Below, piece after piece: positions 26,216 to 38,480 of a stretch of 64,000 nucleotides of DNA; within the stretch, counting starts at the first letter, position 1; each line of letters begins with the position of its first letter. The DNA comes from Homalodisca vitripennis (lineage: Eukaryota > Arthropoda > Insecta > Hemiptera > Cicadellidae). The notes under the pieces were generated by a model. The model saw only the letters and a program-made list of their open reading frames with translations, made no database searches and was not told where the DNA came from. The DNA lies in NCBI RefSeq assembly GCF_021130785.1, contig NC_060214.1:109633001-109697000 (forward strand), written 5' to 3'. The translations under genes were made by a program, and so were the position numbers.

Positions 26216-26499
26216 TATAAGTCAGTGTATAGGTGCAAGGCAGCCTTAACAAGAGCTTTCAAATCCAAATTCAGACAGGTTGTTTCATTTTTTGTCTACA
26301 AAAATGAGCTATGCTCGAGTAAAAATATGAGAGGTCAATTTAGCAACATTACATCTTTGTAGCAAGTCAATATTTTACAAATTCTAAGAGCTATACTACC
26401 TTAAGATACCAACGTAATATATTTGTAGCTGTGTGAAAAAAACTTTAAACTACATTATTTTTACTCGTTGAAAAATACTTCAACTGTGCAGAATTGCCC

Positions 26500-26790
26500 G
26501 GTCAAGGAGATGGTGTTTTAGGGGAACTTTGAATTTGTTCTTGAATTTTGAGATACTGAGGAAGCTTGTTATACCATATCAGAGGTGGGTAGTATACTCC
26601 AGCTTCATATAAGGTTAATCGGTAGGCTGGATACTGAGGGTCTCTGTATCTCAGCTGATAGTTATGTTCATACTGGTGTTTTTTGAACGTTTTTAGATCT
26701 TTGTGCACTAGTTTACATATTGTCTGGATTTTTAATTCACTGATATTTGAAAAAACACATTTTCCACCCCCAGTACGCACAATTCCCATT
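26500..26790 (-). mobile_element. C-terminal relic of a Jockey/CR1-type LINE reverse transcriptase protein
   Basis: The minus-strand frame of 95 codons resembles the C-terminal tail of Jockey-clade LINE proteins. It has an H-N-Y-x-L-R-Y-R-D patch, then Y-R-L-T-L-Y-E, a G-V-Y-Y patch, and W-Y-N-K-L-P-Q, which matches the family's usual F-N-K-L-P ending. No catalytic motif is present. A more degraded version lies at the same place in unit 3 (38200-38480), so the insertion predates that duplication; unit 1 lacks it. Confidence 0.55.
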
Positions 26791-27009
26791 ATACTTACTC
26801 ACATTCTTTTATATATATATACACTACTCAAAATATAAATTTTTATGTTTAATTATTATATTATTTCTCCAGTGAATATTTCAAACACAATGTTGCAAAT
26901 AAATATTTATTATATCTTCGAAAAAAAAAATACTGTTGACTGAATGGGACCTGCACATGAAGTTTTACAGTATATATTTATTTCTAATTCATAACCTTTG
27001 CTACTATAG

Positions 27010-27560
27010 CCTACTATATGCTACTAAATCACCTCAGGGTTGATAAAGTTGTTAAGGTGGTTGTTAGTTATAACATGCCTTAACTTCCATGTTAAGGCAT
27101 GTTATAACTAGAATAATGAACTAAAATCGAGATCATCGAACATTGATGGCGTTTATTGACATGATTTATAGCTATTCTAATGAAAGATGGCTTATACAGT
27201 TTATATCGTCATCACTAAGGTTAAAAGCTTTCCCATGTACACTTTAACTGACTTAAACGCAAACCACTCTCGTTCTCATATATGATACTTAAATAATATA
27301 GGCGCTTAACTGTCTTTATTGTAAACATTCAGGAATATAAACGAATTCATGTGTACAATGGTGAATAAATCCCCAATTACTGAAAATGTCAGCGTCACAT
27401 ACGTCATAATTAAACAAATACATTGTGGTAGATTGTGAAGACAGGTATGTAATTAGATGTCACTAACATTTGTAGTGTGATCTTTAATATTGGATTCGTT
27501 AAACAGCTTAGTTATTTTCTGTATGAGTAAATGGATTTATTTATTACATCCATCAACGGT
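27010..27560 (+). promoter_or_regulatory. Block F in unit 2
   Basis: The copy nearly identical to 15425-15780. Its left edge differs from the other copies: the GAACGATGTATCTTCC-like stretch is replaced by sequence that makes a perfect palindrome with the following ATGTTAAGGCAT. It lies 3.7-4.3 kb upstream of the copy 2 start. Confidence 0.4.
27067..27108. repeat. Perfect 18-bp inverted repeat with a 6-nt loop
   Basis: The arm GTTATAACATGCCTTAAC (27067-27084) pairs perfectly with GTTAAGGCATGTTATAAC (27091-27108) around TTCCAT. The right arm exists in the other block F copies but the left arm does not, so it was created in unit 2, most simply by templated repair. Confidence 0.85.
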
Positions 27561-27765
27561 AACAAACCTTGTCTGAACTAAGGGACATTAAAGTCACCTT
27601 GTGCATTGCGAACATGAGAATTTAACCCAAATGTTGAGGTACAGTAATATAGTTTTATCTTTTTGTGACCAAATCGTAGAGATATTCACAGTAATTATTT
27701 ATTAAAAGTGCCCCTTACATTTCATGGGTGAGGCTCAGTAAGTATAAACAATTATGAGAAGTTGC

Positions 27766-27810
27766 CTGACGATGGAATCCTTGATTCTGAAAGGCCTCAC
27801 AAAATTAAAT
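27766..27810 (+). other. Hairpin family, copy c
   Basis: CTGACGA (27766-27772), one spacer base, GGAATC, CTT loop, GATTCT, GAAA (27789-27792), GGCCTCACAAAATTAAA. Arms pair over 6 bp with one G-U closing pair. The parallel place in unit 1 (about 16040) lacks it. Confidence 0.6.
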
Positions 27811-29644
27811 TAATCATTGGAATATGTGCTATAATTCACTAGTGGCATTACATTAAAATGGGAAATACACCACTGGGATCTTGAAAACAGCACAGGAGAA
27901 TATATACCGAGAAAGGTACTAAATATAGAACACCTCAAGCCAAAGCAATACCAAAAGTATTGTTTTGGAAAATTAATGACCGGAAAGACAAGTGCTAGAA
28001 GAATGGAAATGCTGGAAATAAGTACCCGGAAGAGGATTTCCCAGGAAAACTTTGATGTAAATATATTTTAAATACAAACTAACCATTGCTTTGGTTTGTT
28101 TTACATGATGTGGTGACATAGCAATACATTGCTCAAAGTTAATCGTAATATAAACTCGAGAAGTAACTGGAATCTTCGGTGCCAGGTTTTCTTTTAAATA
28201 CTACTAGAAATTGTCGAGGTTTTTTTGACGTCTTTTTAAAACGTCTAACAATTATTGTACAATAATAATAACTTATATAACATTGTGACTTTTTGAAAAT
28301 GTTTATAAATTGTTGTGATATGTGCAAAATTAAGTCTATTAATATATAATGTACTCAAAATATTAAAAAATTAAGATGAATAAAAATATTATATGATAGT
28401 AAAGAAAGATATTATATTTTGCTATAAATATTACATCCGGCCACATTGATTTTCATTGCTTCTAATTTATTAACTGTATATGCAGTATGTAACACGTTTA
28501 ACAAAAACATCGATGCTTTAACGTGAAACTATATAAAATACGTTTTAAATTATATAATTTTACAACTATACTATATTTGTAATACTTCTGGTTTACATAT
28601 TTCATGCGTGTTTTAAAACACTCGAAAAACTCGAAGTTGGTACTCATGAGTTGGTCCCATGGGACTTAACGTCAATTAAATAACTGTTCATTAAAAAATT
28701 TCTATTTATCACTGTAAATTACCATAATATTAGAACCCTCAATTGTCTTTTAAATAAAAATATCGCAAATAAATGATGAAGCACTATTCCAAAAATGATT
28801 ATTTTTTATGGAAACAACTATTAAAGGACGGTGAACTGGAGCTGAACTGATCGTTCACATTTATTAGGTATCTTAGGAAATTACCTTTTTAAATTAATTG
28901 TGAAAAATAGGGTTCGTTTCATAGCGACTGCTTTTTCGCTTCTGAGGTAATTAGCAAGATTAAGGCATTAAAATAATAAGTTTGTATATTTCCATTTATT
29001 ATTTTCCAGTCCCCCTACCCCCACGAAACCCGCGTTATAAAAGTTTTTCGATACGTATATAGACTACTGCAACAGTCAATATGTAAACATAACGTGGGCC
29101 TCATAGCACTATAATTGACATAATCTCTGAATTATTCAAAAAAAATCCTATTGCTGTTTCAACTCTTGCTCTATTCCATATTTTATAGCAACAGTGCCTT
29201 CTGGCCTTAGATGAGGATGTTAGAAAGACTCATTCATCAACCCATTTCAAGATGACGGCTGTTCAATTTAGGAAACATCCAATTTAGGGCACTATGTTGC
29301 ATGAACATAAACACAATAATTTGTAAAAAATTGTAATGACTGTAATGAATATTTTGTCATTGATATTTTTCATTATTAATATTTATATTTATTGCATGAA
29401 ACAAACTGTTTGTTAACATCATCATAAATATAAACAGAGAGAAATATTAATTATAATTGTTTTAAAAACCTTCATATTACTCCGAGAACTTGGTGCCGAG
29501 TATAGGGTGGCATGCATATTTTCTTCGCCAATGTCAATCCACAAGATTGTTTTGTACAGGTAAGTCAGCTGTAAGTGCAAAGCATACAAAACATACAGGT
29601 TTCCCATTTGAAATGGATATGTATAGAAAGTTTTGCAATTTTGT

Positions 29645-30730
29645 TTTATTTATTTATTTTTGTACAATAGCTACAGGAATATTATCCCAAAACAGCTTAT
29701 ATTGAAAATACAAGTTAATAATGATTATTTACAATATAATATAATATAAGTACGTATATGAAGAAACTACATTACAAAATCATTATTAGGCTGAGTAAAA
29801 ATTAACTGTTTCTGTTACAGCACGAGAAAAAATAAAAATAAAAATATAATACAATACATAATAATAATTTTAAATCTTTAACAAAACTAGGTTACTACCT
29901 TAAGTTTAAAAAATAATATTTACCCTATTTACAAATGAATTACAATTATTATTAAATATATCCAATTCATTTTTATACATGTTTAACAACCTAATACCTT
30001 TAACAAATGAAAAAATTATAAAACTGCACTGTATTACAACGTGGTGTAAAAAAAACCAAAGAGGGTCTCAGATTATTTCTTGGGACATGCAGAAAAACCT
30101 TACCAACTAAAAAAGAACTATCAACTAAGTTATGTAAAATTTTATAAATATATAAAATAATAGATCGTTTCGTCTTGTTAACAAAGTTTCAAAAGAAAAA
30201 AATACTTCTTAAGACAGTTGTTGACAGGTTTCGCTCACAAGAAACATGAAATCTTTTAAAATATAAATACCTTAGAAACTTGTTTGAATTAGCTCCAGAG
30301 AAGCAATGCTGTGTAACGAATAAGGGGTCCAAATTATTGCACAATACTCCCAGCCTACTTCTTACGAATGCATTGTATAGTTTAATGATAGGATTAATTG
30401 AATGAAAAAACATCGTGTTTCTAATTACAAAACCCAACATCCTATGGCATCCATTTATGATAAAATTAAGGTGATTTACGCCAAGATCTTTAACATGAGT
30501 CACTAGTAGTAGCTTAGTGCCATTTATAGAGTATTCTGGTAGAGTTTAAATATTTTTTCCTAATATAAGTCATCGCAAAACACTTCTTTACATTTAAAAA
30601 TAGGTTGTTCTCTAAGCACCAAAGGCTAAGTAAATTTAGCGTTGATTGCAGTTCAGCAACGTTGGTGATTGTCTCGAATCTTTCTATATATTTTCAAATC
30701 ATCGGCAAACAAAAGGCATTTAGTTTTGAG
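29645..30730 (-). mobile_element. 5'-truncated Jockey-type LINE with reverse transcriptase remnant
   Basis: Read on the minus strand, the insertion opens almost at the catalytic core: K-C-L-L-F-A-D-D-L-K-I-Y-R at about 30680-30723, where F-A-D-D is the RT active-site motif. After one frameshift come the L-Q-S-T-L-N-L-L and L-F-L-N-V-K-K-C patches. The downstream frame (30189-30503) reads K-D-L-G-V, H-R-M-L-G-F-V-I-R-N, L-Y-N-A-F-V-R-S and K-F-L-R-Y-L-Y-F-K-R-F, all typical of the region after the RT core in Jockey-clade LINEs. The 3' end is an (AAAT)-rich tail near 29645-29660. Units 2 and 4 lack it at 17870 and 41480. A short imperfect target duplication (TTTTGTTTT / TTTAGTTTTG) flanks it. 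It is non-functional. Confidence 0.85.
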
Positions 30731-31319
30731 GCTGAGTGAGGCAAGTATTTAAGATATAAATTTTCGAGTCTCAATGATTACGGATGTGATATTAGTTAAT
30801 TATCCCCCTCCCCCTCAGAACTAAACAGAAGATAGTTATAGTTTAGAATTAGACATTTGGATGGCGTTATTTATCTGTTAGATACACACAGTTTCCTGTC
30901 ATTCTAAAATTGTTTTGCCAAAATAGTACTAAAGTTCCTCAAGCATATAAATTCATTAATAATTCCTTCGTAAAACACTCAATGATCTGCAAAACCTTAA
31001 ACAAATGTTAGAATTCTACAAGTTACTCAAATATAGCTCTAGGTCGGTGCTCTCATTTTCTACCATTAATACCTAGCAGAATTGTAAATATGGCAATCAC
31101 ACACACCTTTTTGATGGGTCAGATTCTTAGATTTGTACAGAATGTACCTTACATTATGTTTAAAAAATACAAGAAGTTATGAAATTAAATTTTCGTGTTT
31201 TGTTGTTAGTTCATGGTTTTTAACCTCTCCTGTCAGTTTAACTACTGTAATGGTTTAATGAACTTAGTGGATGCTTATATCTGAAATATCCCGTTGGACA
31301 AAAACGTGTTATTTACAAT

Positions 31320-31500
31320 ACTTTGAACGTGAGCAGTGTAAGTCAAGGCCATGACACCCTGAAGACACAATTAGTAACCATCTCTGAACTAATTACTTCG
31401 GTCGGCGTTTTAAAACCGGCTTCACCTGCCAAATAAGATTACATTCATCTTGCATTTGCATAAGTTCTTGAAGGAGTTTGTTAATTAACCAGGGTATTTT
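31320..31500 (+). promoter_or_regulatory. Block D downstream of copy 3, candidate enhancer
   Basis: It keeps AAACCGGC (31413-31420) and ATTTGCAT (31454-31461) despite an extra T and A in the adjoining GTTTAAA stretch. It is about 0.9 kb 3' of the stop codon of copy 3. Confidence 0.4.
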
Positions 31501-32319
31501 TTTTAAGGACAATCTATATGATTGATCTAGCTAGATCCATTATATCAATTTGGAACAATATATTAAACATTGTAATATCGTTTTGGAACTTATATGATTT
31601 TCATTACAAACTCATTGTACCTCTTTGAAACCTCTTTGAATTTTAAAAATTTAGCGTTATGAAATTTCAAATGATTAATTGTTAACTTATCAAGGGCACT
31701 TTTCTTTATAAAGATAATTTATATGATTAATATAGAAATCCATTATAGCTATATCCATTATATCAATTTGGAAAAATATACTAAAAGTGTATAATATAAA
31801 TTTAGAACTTATATTCTTATCTATTACAAACTCTTTGTACAATTAGCTCTTTGAAATTTAAAATCAAACGTTATGGAATTTTAAATAATTGTATAGAAAA
31901 ATTACTGCTATTATTGAACGCCATCTTAAATTACTTGAATTTGGCTTTATAGAGTAGTAAGTGGAACCCAGTTTGGAACTTTCATTATTTTTTTGTAAGC
32001 ACTCATTGTACTATTATCAATTTTTGAACATCAAACTTTTGGGAATATCATATTATTCAGTATTTAATAAATTAAAAAGTGAAAAGACACTTATGCCGAC
32101 TTGTATTAGACCCTAAATATAGAACACTAACGTGACTGTATATTCTTGAGAGTATATTAAAAACCAACATTGCATTCACCGATTTGTGATATTAAAAATA
32201 TAACATACGTAATATCAACTAATTTTGGATTAAATGTATTGATAGGATTAATAGCTTGAATTTGACTCTTGGGTAAGAAATTAATAAATCCCTTAAAAAA
32301 CATATCCTTAGACTGACAT

Positions 32320-32329
32320 TTTATTTATT
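32320..32329 (-). terminator. Polyadenylation signals of copy 3
   Basis: Double AATAAA on the minus strand, about 80-90 nt past the stop codon. Confidence 0.65.
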
Positions 32330-32409
32330 GCTGGAGGAAAAAATTTATTCCAAAAGATGATGTATGGTCATTGAAGAAGTATATCAGGTATTTGGTAGAT
32401 TTTCCGTTA

Positions 32410-32740
32410 TCAGTAGTAGAAGGCGGGAGCGGCGACGGCAGGGGCAGCGACGGCGGCGGGGTAGGCAGAGTAAGGGTATCCAGCGTAGGCGTTGAGGGCG
32501 TTGTAGGCGTAAGGGTAGGCGGCGCCGGCGGAGTAAGCTGGAATCAAAAGATTTTTTGTTAGATCTGAAAGTCTATAATATACTACTGCTTTCAATGTTT
32601 TATTATATTCAGAATAATGAAAAAGGCCACATATTATTTTCTTAATTAATATTGTTTTAACTAGATCGTTTTTTGATTACATTCACATTTTGATTTGAAA
32701 CAGTGTAAGGTCATCTGGTAAGAGGTGGCTGTACTGATGA

Positions 32741-32807
<67 letters not shown>

Positions 32808-35374
32808 CCCGTAAGAAGGATGATAAACTAAAAATGCTTTTACGACATTTTTCTTGTTCATAAACCAATAGTTAATGTCTAATTTAAACGTATAAACAAA
32901 ACGCATTTATATTTGTTTTATTTTGGTTATTCATAATTCATAATTCGTTAATTGAAGAAATGCTTACATTACAGGCATTGCCCAATTACAATGAAGCATT
33001 AAAGTAATACTAAATATATTAAATAGAGTATTATTTAATTATTATTATTATTATTTAATTAGTAAAAAACCTAATTTATTTAGACTGGTTTAGAATTATT
33101 ACTTTTACTTCATCGTTAAATTTTAAATATCATAACAAGATAAGTAAGAGAACATTTGGTATGTATATATTTAGAATATTTTTGTGATACATTACTATAA
33201 TTCAACGTCCAAAAATAAGAAGGGACTATATTAAAGTGATTTGAATCTGATCAATGTTATTAAGGTTTATACTCAAGCTCTATACAATATATTTGCCCCT
33301 CAATAGTGTACATAAAAACTATTTTCTGATCTGATAACACAATCAGGTGGATAAATAAGTTGGATTTCCAACTTTGGGAAACTTTGTCACCTTAGTTGTG
33401 TTACTACTACAATTTAATAATAGATGTCTAGCGTTCTAATAATATAACATTAGTATGACTAATCATCTTCAAATAAATCAGAGCAATACTATAAAATGGA
33501 TAATTCTAGTGTTATATTATGAATGTTGGATCTATCTTTCTGTAACCAATATGTTAAAATTTATAACAACCAGTATATTAAAATGTTTATTCCGCGAGAC
33601 CCCGATAGCTATATTCGTAAATTTCACAAAATTAAATACCAAACGTGTACTGTATTACTGTTTAATACCATTGACATCACACTCTGTAACATTTGGGACG
33701 GAACCTTATTGGTATAAGTTTTCATCATAAGGTGACCAACTTACAAAAGTTTATCTATTACCAACCTGTGACAGCAGGGTAAGCTCCGTAGATCTGCTTC
33801 TTTTCCCTAGTTGCCTCCTGGGCGAGGGTCAGGGCGAATAGAGCGAAAAGGAAGAACTGTAACATTACGGTTTTGGTTAAAGATCCACTGTAAAATATAT
33901 CCTAGTGGAGTAGAATAAAAAAAAATTCAAAGTATCATAAACCTATACAAGATAATAACAGTTTTATGGGAAACATTTAATTGTGTTTAAAAAAATTCTT
34001 TTATTTCAGTAACACCAAATCAGGTTTTAAACATAATGGAAACTTGCAGCTATTTAAGTGCGTTACGGTGTTTTTACTTCACTCTTGTTTCATAAACATA
34101 AAAGATGATCAATTTCTAATTAGGAAATATCCTGTTTAAAACTTATTGTTAAAAATTGTAATATATACAGCCTTAATTTGATTCAAATAACCACTTTTGT
34201 AGTTTAATTATTCTGCATGTATAAACTTTTAAATTTATAAAAGTATGTGACATTGAAATAAAATGTTGATATGATAAATAATAACATATTAAATATATAC
34301 AAGAACCCGTATAGAACTAATACTGCATTATTTAAATACAATTATACACAATTTCGAGTATTAAGAGCAATTATATCAAACCTTTCTGAAAATGAACTGT
34401 ATTTCAACAAGAGGTTGAATAGATCTATTAATATATTGTGACATTAATTTTTATGGAACTTAATGTTACATTCTACCAGCTTCTTCTTATTGAAATTAAA
34501 TACTTAATTTATAAACAAACATTTCAATAATTAATACATTTTATTTTTGTGAGGCCTTTCGTGTTCAATGAACTCATGTGAGTCTGATGACGTGTTTATT
34601 AAACGCGAAAGGCCACACGAAAATAAAAATTCATAATTATTATGGTGTTCGTTTATAAATTTAGAACATAATCTTAGTAATGTTTTTATATGAATAGATA
34701 CACTATGCCAGAAGGTAAATAATTAATAAAGGATTGAGATTAATATTGATTGAAGTTTTGTAAGATTAATTAGATAATAGTTTGATTTTATTACATCTAA
34801 ATCACTATGGCATCTCAGTGTTTATGGGGCAGGATACGATATTCACACATTTGTATTACCTCAGTGTATTTAATGTAAACATACTACTGTTAGAGACAGT
34901 TTAAATTTATTGTGTTAAAATATCAAAGTGGCAATCACTCAAATGTTCTTGTATGATGAAATGAAATCGACTGTAAGAAGTAACACCAAATATTACTCTT
35001 ATTGCTAAAATCACTTTTATGCTCGAGTATTAATATTTCATATCAATACTTACTAGTTTTACGACTTGTTTTATTCTCTCATAAACTAACTAAATAATGA
35101 TTGGAAAATAATTACATTTAATGAGAAAACATCTACGTTTCCATCACTCATAAATGTAACAAGTTATGTTACTAAACTACAAACTCTATTTTACTGTTTG
35201 AAAATTAAAAAGGAAAAATAAATAAATAAAATATATTTGAAATCGTTAAAAATAATTAGTAGATAAACATGAAAACATTCTAAGAATAAAATAGTATTTA
35301 CAAAACTGGAGGTAGTAATATGAATTACGATTAAGTAAATAATGAATACTCACAAGAGCCTTGATGTAAGCCAT
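32410..35374 (-). CDS. Copy 3: small secreted Ala/Tyr/Pro-rich protein (79 aa)
   Basis: Exons 35354-35374 (MAYIKAL), 33766-33856 (91 bp) and 32410-32537 (128 bp); introns of 1,497 bp (phase 0, GTGAGT donor) and 1,228 bp (phase 1, GTTGGT donor). The predicted protein has a 19-residue signal peptide (Phe at residue 14, Val in copy 1), then QEATREKKQ and the AYPY/AAPA-rich mature part ending in F-Y-Y. From residue 20 on it is identical to copies 1 and 4, with differences only at synonymous sites (for example codons 22 and 29). Intron 2 carries a long TA microsatellite (32744-32801), and intron 1 carries the double hairpin element at 34545-34625. The promoter is intact, though about 16-20 bp of the upstream GC-rich segment is missing compared with copy 1. 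I expect the same function as copy 1. Confidence 0.9.
32744..32801. repeat. TA dinucleotide microsatellite in intron 2 of copy 3
   Basis: About 58 bp of TA. Introns 2 of copies 1, 2 and 4 have no such run. Confidence 0.95.
34545..34625. other. Hairpin family, copy d, with a second inverted half
   Basis: On the plus strand: CTGATGA (34584-34590), one spacer base, GTGTTT (34592-34597), ATT loop, AAACGC (34601-34606), GAAA (34607-34610), GGCC. On the minus strand the neighbouring 34551-34572 gives GAGTTC, ATT, GAACAC, GAAA, GGCCTCACAAAAATAAAA. Two ends therefore face outward from a shared centre, with GAGGCCTTTC and GAAAGGCC as outer inverted repeats. It lies in intron 1 of copy 3. Confidence 0.6.
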
Positions 35375-35405
35375 TGTAAGAACTCAGGTCTTGCTGCACA
35401 GGAAC

Positions 35406-35600
35406 TGATAGTAAGTGATATGTCCACAGCCGTTTTATAATAGCCCGGCACCCTCGGGAGGGGCTGCTGCTGGACCGGACACGCCCAAATGGTGATAATC
35501 TGATCACATGCAAACACAAAGAGAGAACATCCACCTTCAGAGAAAACTAGGCGAGTCGGCTAAGCTCCTTTGGTCACTTCCGTAGATGGAAGGTCACTTT
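35406..35600 (-). promoter_or_regulatory. Promoter of copy 3 (TATA + initiator)
   Basis: TATAAAA at 35433-35439 and TCAGT at 35404-35408 (start 35406). GGGCGTGTCC is kept near 35478-35488 and the AAGGTCA half-site near 35590. Confidence 0.8.
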
Positions 35601-35981
35601 ATTTAGCTGACGCATTTCTTGGTACAGTTTATAGAAATCTTCTTTTTATAATCGTCCTCATCATTGAATTCCAGAATACTTCTTTCAGTTTCTCCGATAA
35701 TGGTTCCCAAAATAAACATGCATACACATTTGTATACATATAGTATATGCATACTATTTGTATAGGCTAATGCAATAAACCACGTTTTGTGACCACGATA
35801 ACTGTTGTATGTTTTTATACATAAATACTAAATTTGGTAGAAAGACGGGATAATAATGTGTAAAGCATTTGAAATGGCAGCTCCTCGAGTGCTGGCAACA
35901 ACGTGAACTCGATGCTTGTGTAATAAACATTAAAATTACATGTAAAAACCAATTTTTGTTCATAATTTATATATACATAGG

Positions 35982-35983
<2 letters not shown>

Positions 35984-36050
<67 letters not shown>
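35984..36050. repeat. TA dinucleotide microsatellite
   Basis: About 65 bp of TA with a second shorter AT-rich run after GATAA. It is specific to unit 3. Confidence 0.95.
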
Positions 36051-36053
<3 letters not shown>

Positions 36054-36644
36054 AATATATATAAAGTATGTATTTTTTATACAATAAATTTTTTAAATTT
36101 ATTATTATTATTATTTTTAATTTTTTTTATAAATAGGTATATATATTTTTTTGGGTTTCTTAAAAAGTTAAAATGGGTTTTACTAAGTTGGTTTTTTAAT
36201 TGTTTTCTTTTTAGAATCTTATCAAAAATATAGGGTTGATAGCCATTTGTAATACCTAAATAGTCTACTATTTTAATTTCCTTATCACTTATTGATTTTC
36301 TTAACATCCTGTTTATCATTGAAAAGTATGCTAATTTGTGTTTCCAAGGATGGTTAGGGGATGAAGGTATTATACGATCTGTTTGGGTTTCTTCTCTATA
36401 AATTTCAAATGAGTTCTTTATTTAAAACAATGTTTGTATTTGTGTGGTATTTTTACGTTTCGTGATGATCAAGATATTGGCCGTACATAAGTTTTAGACA
36501 CATGCAATAACATTTAATAGTTAATTTAACGCATTACTGAATAAGTTTTAAAATATATATATCTGATCGTTTAATAGTAAAAAAGTCCTCGTTTTCACGA
36601 AGGAATTCGTTTCCTTATACAGATTTTTACATAATAAACTTTTG

Positions 36645-37200
36645 AAGTAATCGTACCACTAGGCTTATAAAACTGAACTTGTCTATGTTTATCTCGGAGG
36701 GAGGTGGAAGCGCCAAGGACACGATTGCCCCGGGCGCCACTAATCCTAGGAACGTTCCTGAGTAAGAAGTACAAGTAAAATGATACTGGGTGATGGGATT
36801 GGGGTAAAACTTTTCACTATAATTTCGAATATAAAAATGAAATCACTGTCAATATTAAAATATTGGCTAGATCTATTATTAGTATATCCGTGGGATTTCA
36901 GCCACAATTCTACTTGCCATAAAGGTTCAATGCAGATTGGGTGATAACGTTAACGGTAGTGCTCTCCTGTCGTCACTCTGGTGGTGAGGCGGTGCTACGG
37001 GAATGCATATACGATCGTAAATGCTGTGGTTGTTTAATGTATGTTCTATGCTTTTACGCTGAAATATATATCAGCCCTCATCTCTGAAACCCATTTGGCC
37101 ACACATAAACGCGTTATGGCTTCACCACCTATTGTGTAACCCATAAAAACACAATACATCCATCAGTTTAACAATAAAGTTTCCTATTATCTAAAGCGAT
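36645..37200 (-). repeat. Block A in unit 3
   Basis: Copy of the block 1.3-1.8 kb upstream of the copy 3 start, same strand as the gene. The GCCCCGGGCGCCACTAATCC motif and the CACCACCTATTGTGTAACCC stretch are intact. Confidence 0.75.
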
Positions 37201-38199
37201 CAGATATATACGAATGGCCATCAATATCCATAAGACGTTATACCTGGTGTTAAATAATTTTTAAATTCTCATTGTTATATTAAAATAGCGTAGAGCGAAT
37301 TTTCATTTATTACTTGGTTTATATTTGAACTGATTGAGAAATTTCTTTTAGAAGGAAATTTATCGTCAGGCGTGCTAGTGTAAATGAGATGTTATCAAAA
37401 GGGATAAAAATATTAAATGATATGTTTTCTCAGATAGCCATTTTTTGACGCAGTTAAAACTAACAGTCAATCACGTAAATACGTGTTAAATCATCGTCAG
37501 GTAACCATTTAAAAATTCATAAAGTGCTGATTTTCAGTCATTTTTGTAGTTACCTGGCTGTGATAGAACAAATATTCATTTGACTGACGGTAGATTTTAG
37601 TTTATCAAGCTAGGAAAAATATAGTTTTCCTTTTTTACCCTCATTATACCTTCTCATTTAGACATCCACTAAATTAACTAGGATATTGCTGTGCGAATTG
37701 TCTCTCTGCTCCAAGAGGCATTACACATGTAGCCTAGTGAAATTATCTATCGACATATAATTGGGCATGCAACCTCAGCGAAGCCTCTTACACATTTATA
37801 TTTTGTATCACTGTGGGTCCTGGGAATGTCCTCCGCTATGTGTCCGTTTTCTATTGTATATCTCAAAAAGGAATTGTACCGTGGAAATCGTTCATTATTT
37901 TTACAAAAGCTACGTCATTATTTTTCACGAGCATTAACCTAGCTCCGTATAGAGAATTTGGTGTAGCGTTTACCGAACTATACGCAGGACACCTTGAGAG
38001 CGATTAACTTTCCATTGCATTAATTAGATTTCATTAAATCTAGTACAAACCTTTTTCTCACAGACACAGAAGAATGAGGTCGATAATAGTGCATGCCTGT
38101 CCATGGAATATTACAGCCAGATTCATTCAGTGGGTAGGCAAATTTCTCTTCTATCGTACAAGAGGCTGTAAAAATCCGTTTCTCTATTATTTACTGTTG

Positions 38200-38480
38200 T
38201 TGATGGAATTTTGACTTTTGGGATGGTGGTGATGCTTGTTATACAATTTCAGAGCTGAGTAGTATACTCTTGCTTCGTATAAGGTTATTCGGTGGACTGG
38301 ATACTGGAGGTCTCTGTATCTCAGCTGAAAGTAATGTTCATGCTGGTGTTTATTGAGTTTTGTTAGAGCTTTGTATTATAGTTTGACATATTGATTGCAT
38401 TTTTAACTCACAGATATTTGAGAAAGAAATGTTCCAATCTCAGTACGCACAATGCCAATTATAATTACTCACATTCTGTT
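38200..38480 (-). mobile_element. Degraded LINE C-terminal relic (second copy)
   Basis: It aligns with 26500-26790, with the GGTCTCTGTATCTCAGCTGA stretch in common, but the reading frame is broken. It is the paralogous copy of an insertion already present before these units separated. Confidence 0.5.

Larger units (their letters stand above)
19090..31250 (-). repeat. Tandem unit 2 (contains pseudogene copy 2)
   Basis: Same block order as unit 1: D, gene, A (25085-25620), F (27010-27560). Unit-specific features are TA microsatellites at 23686-23735 and 24895-24922, a LINE C-terminal relic at 26500-26790, an 18-bp palindrome at 27067-27108, and a 5'-truncated LINE insertion near the right end, which on block order belongs to the spacer leading into unit 3. 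Confidence 0.7.

Noticed and set aside
32371..32562. Plus-strand Gly/Val-rich open frame
   Set aside because: Antisense shadow of exon 3 of copy 3.
37813..38007. 64-codon plus-strand frame
   Set aside because: No recognised domain or gene signals; it lies in a stretch specific to unit 3 that may be an inserted repeat.
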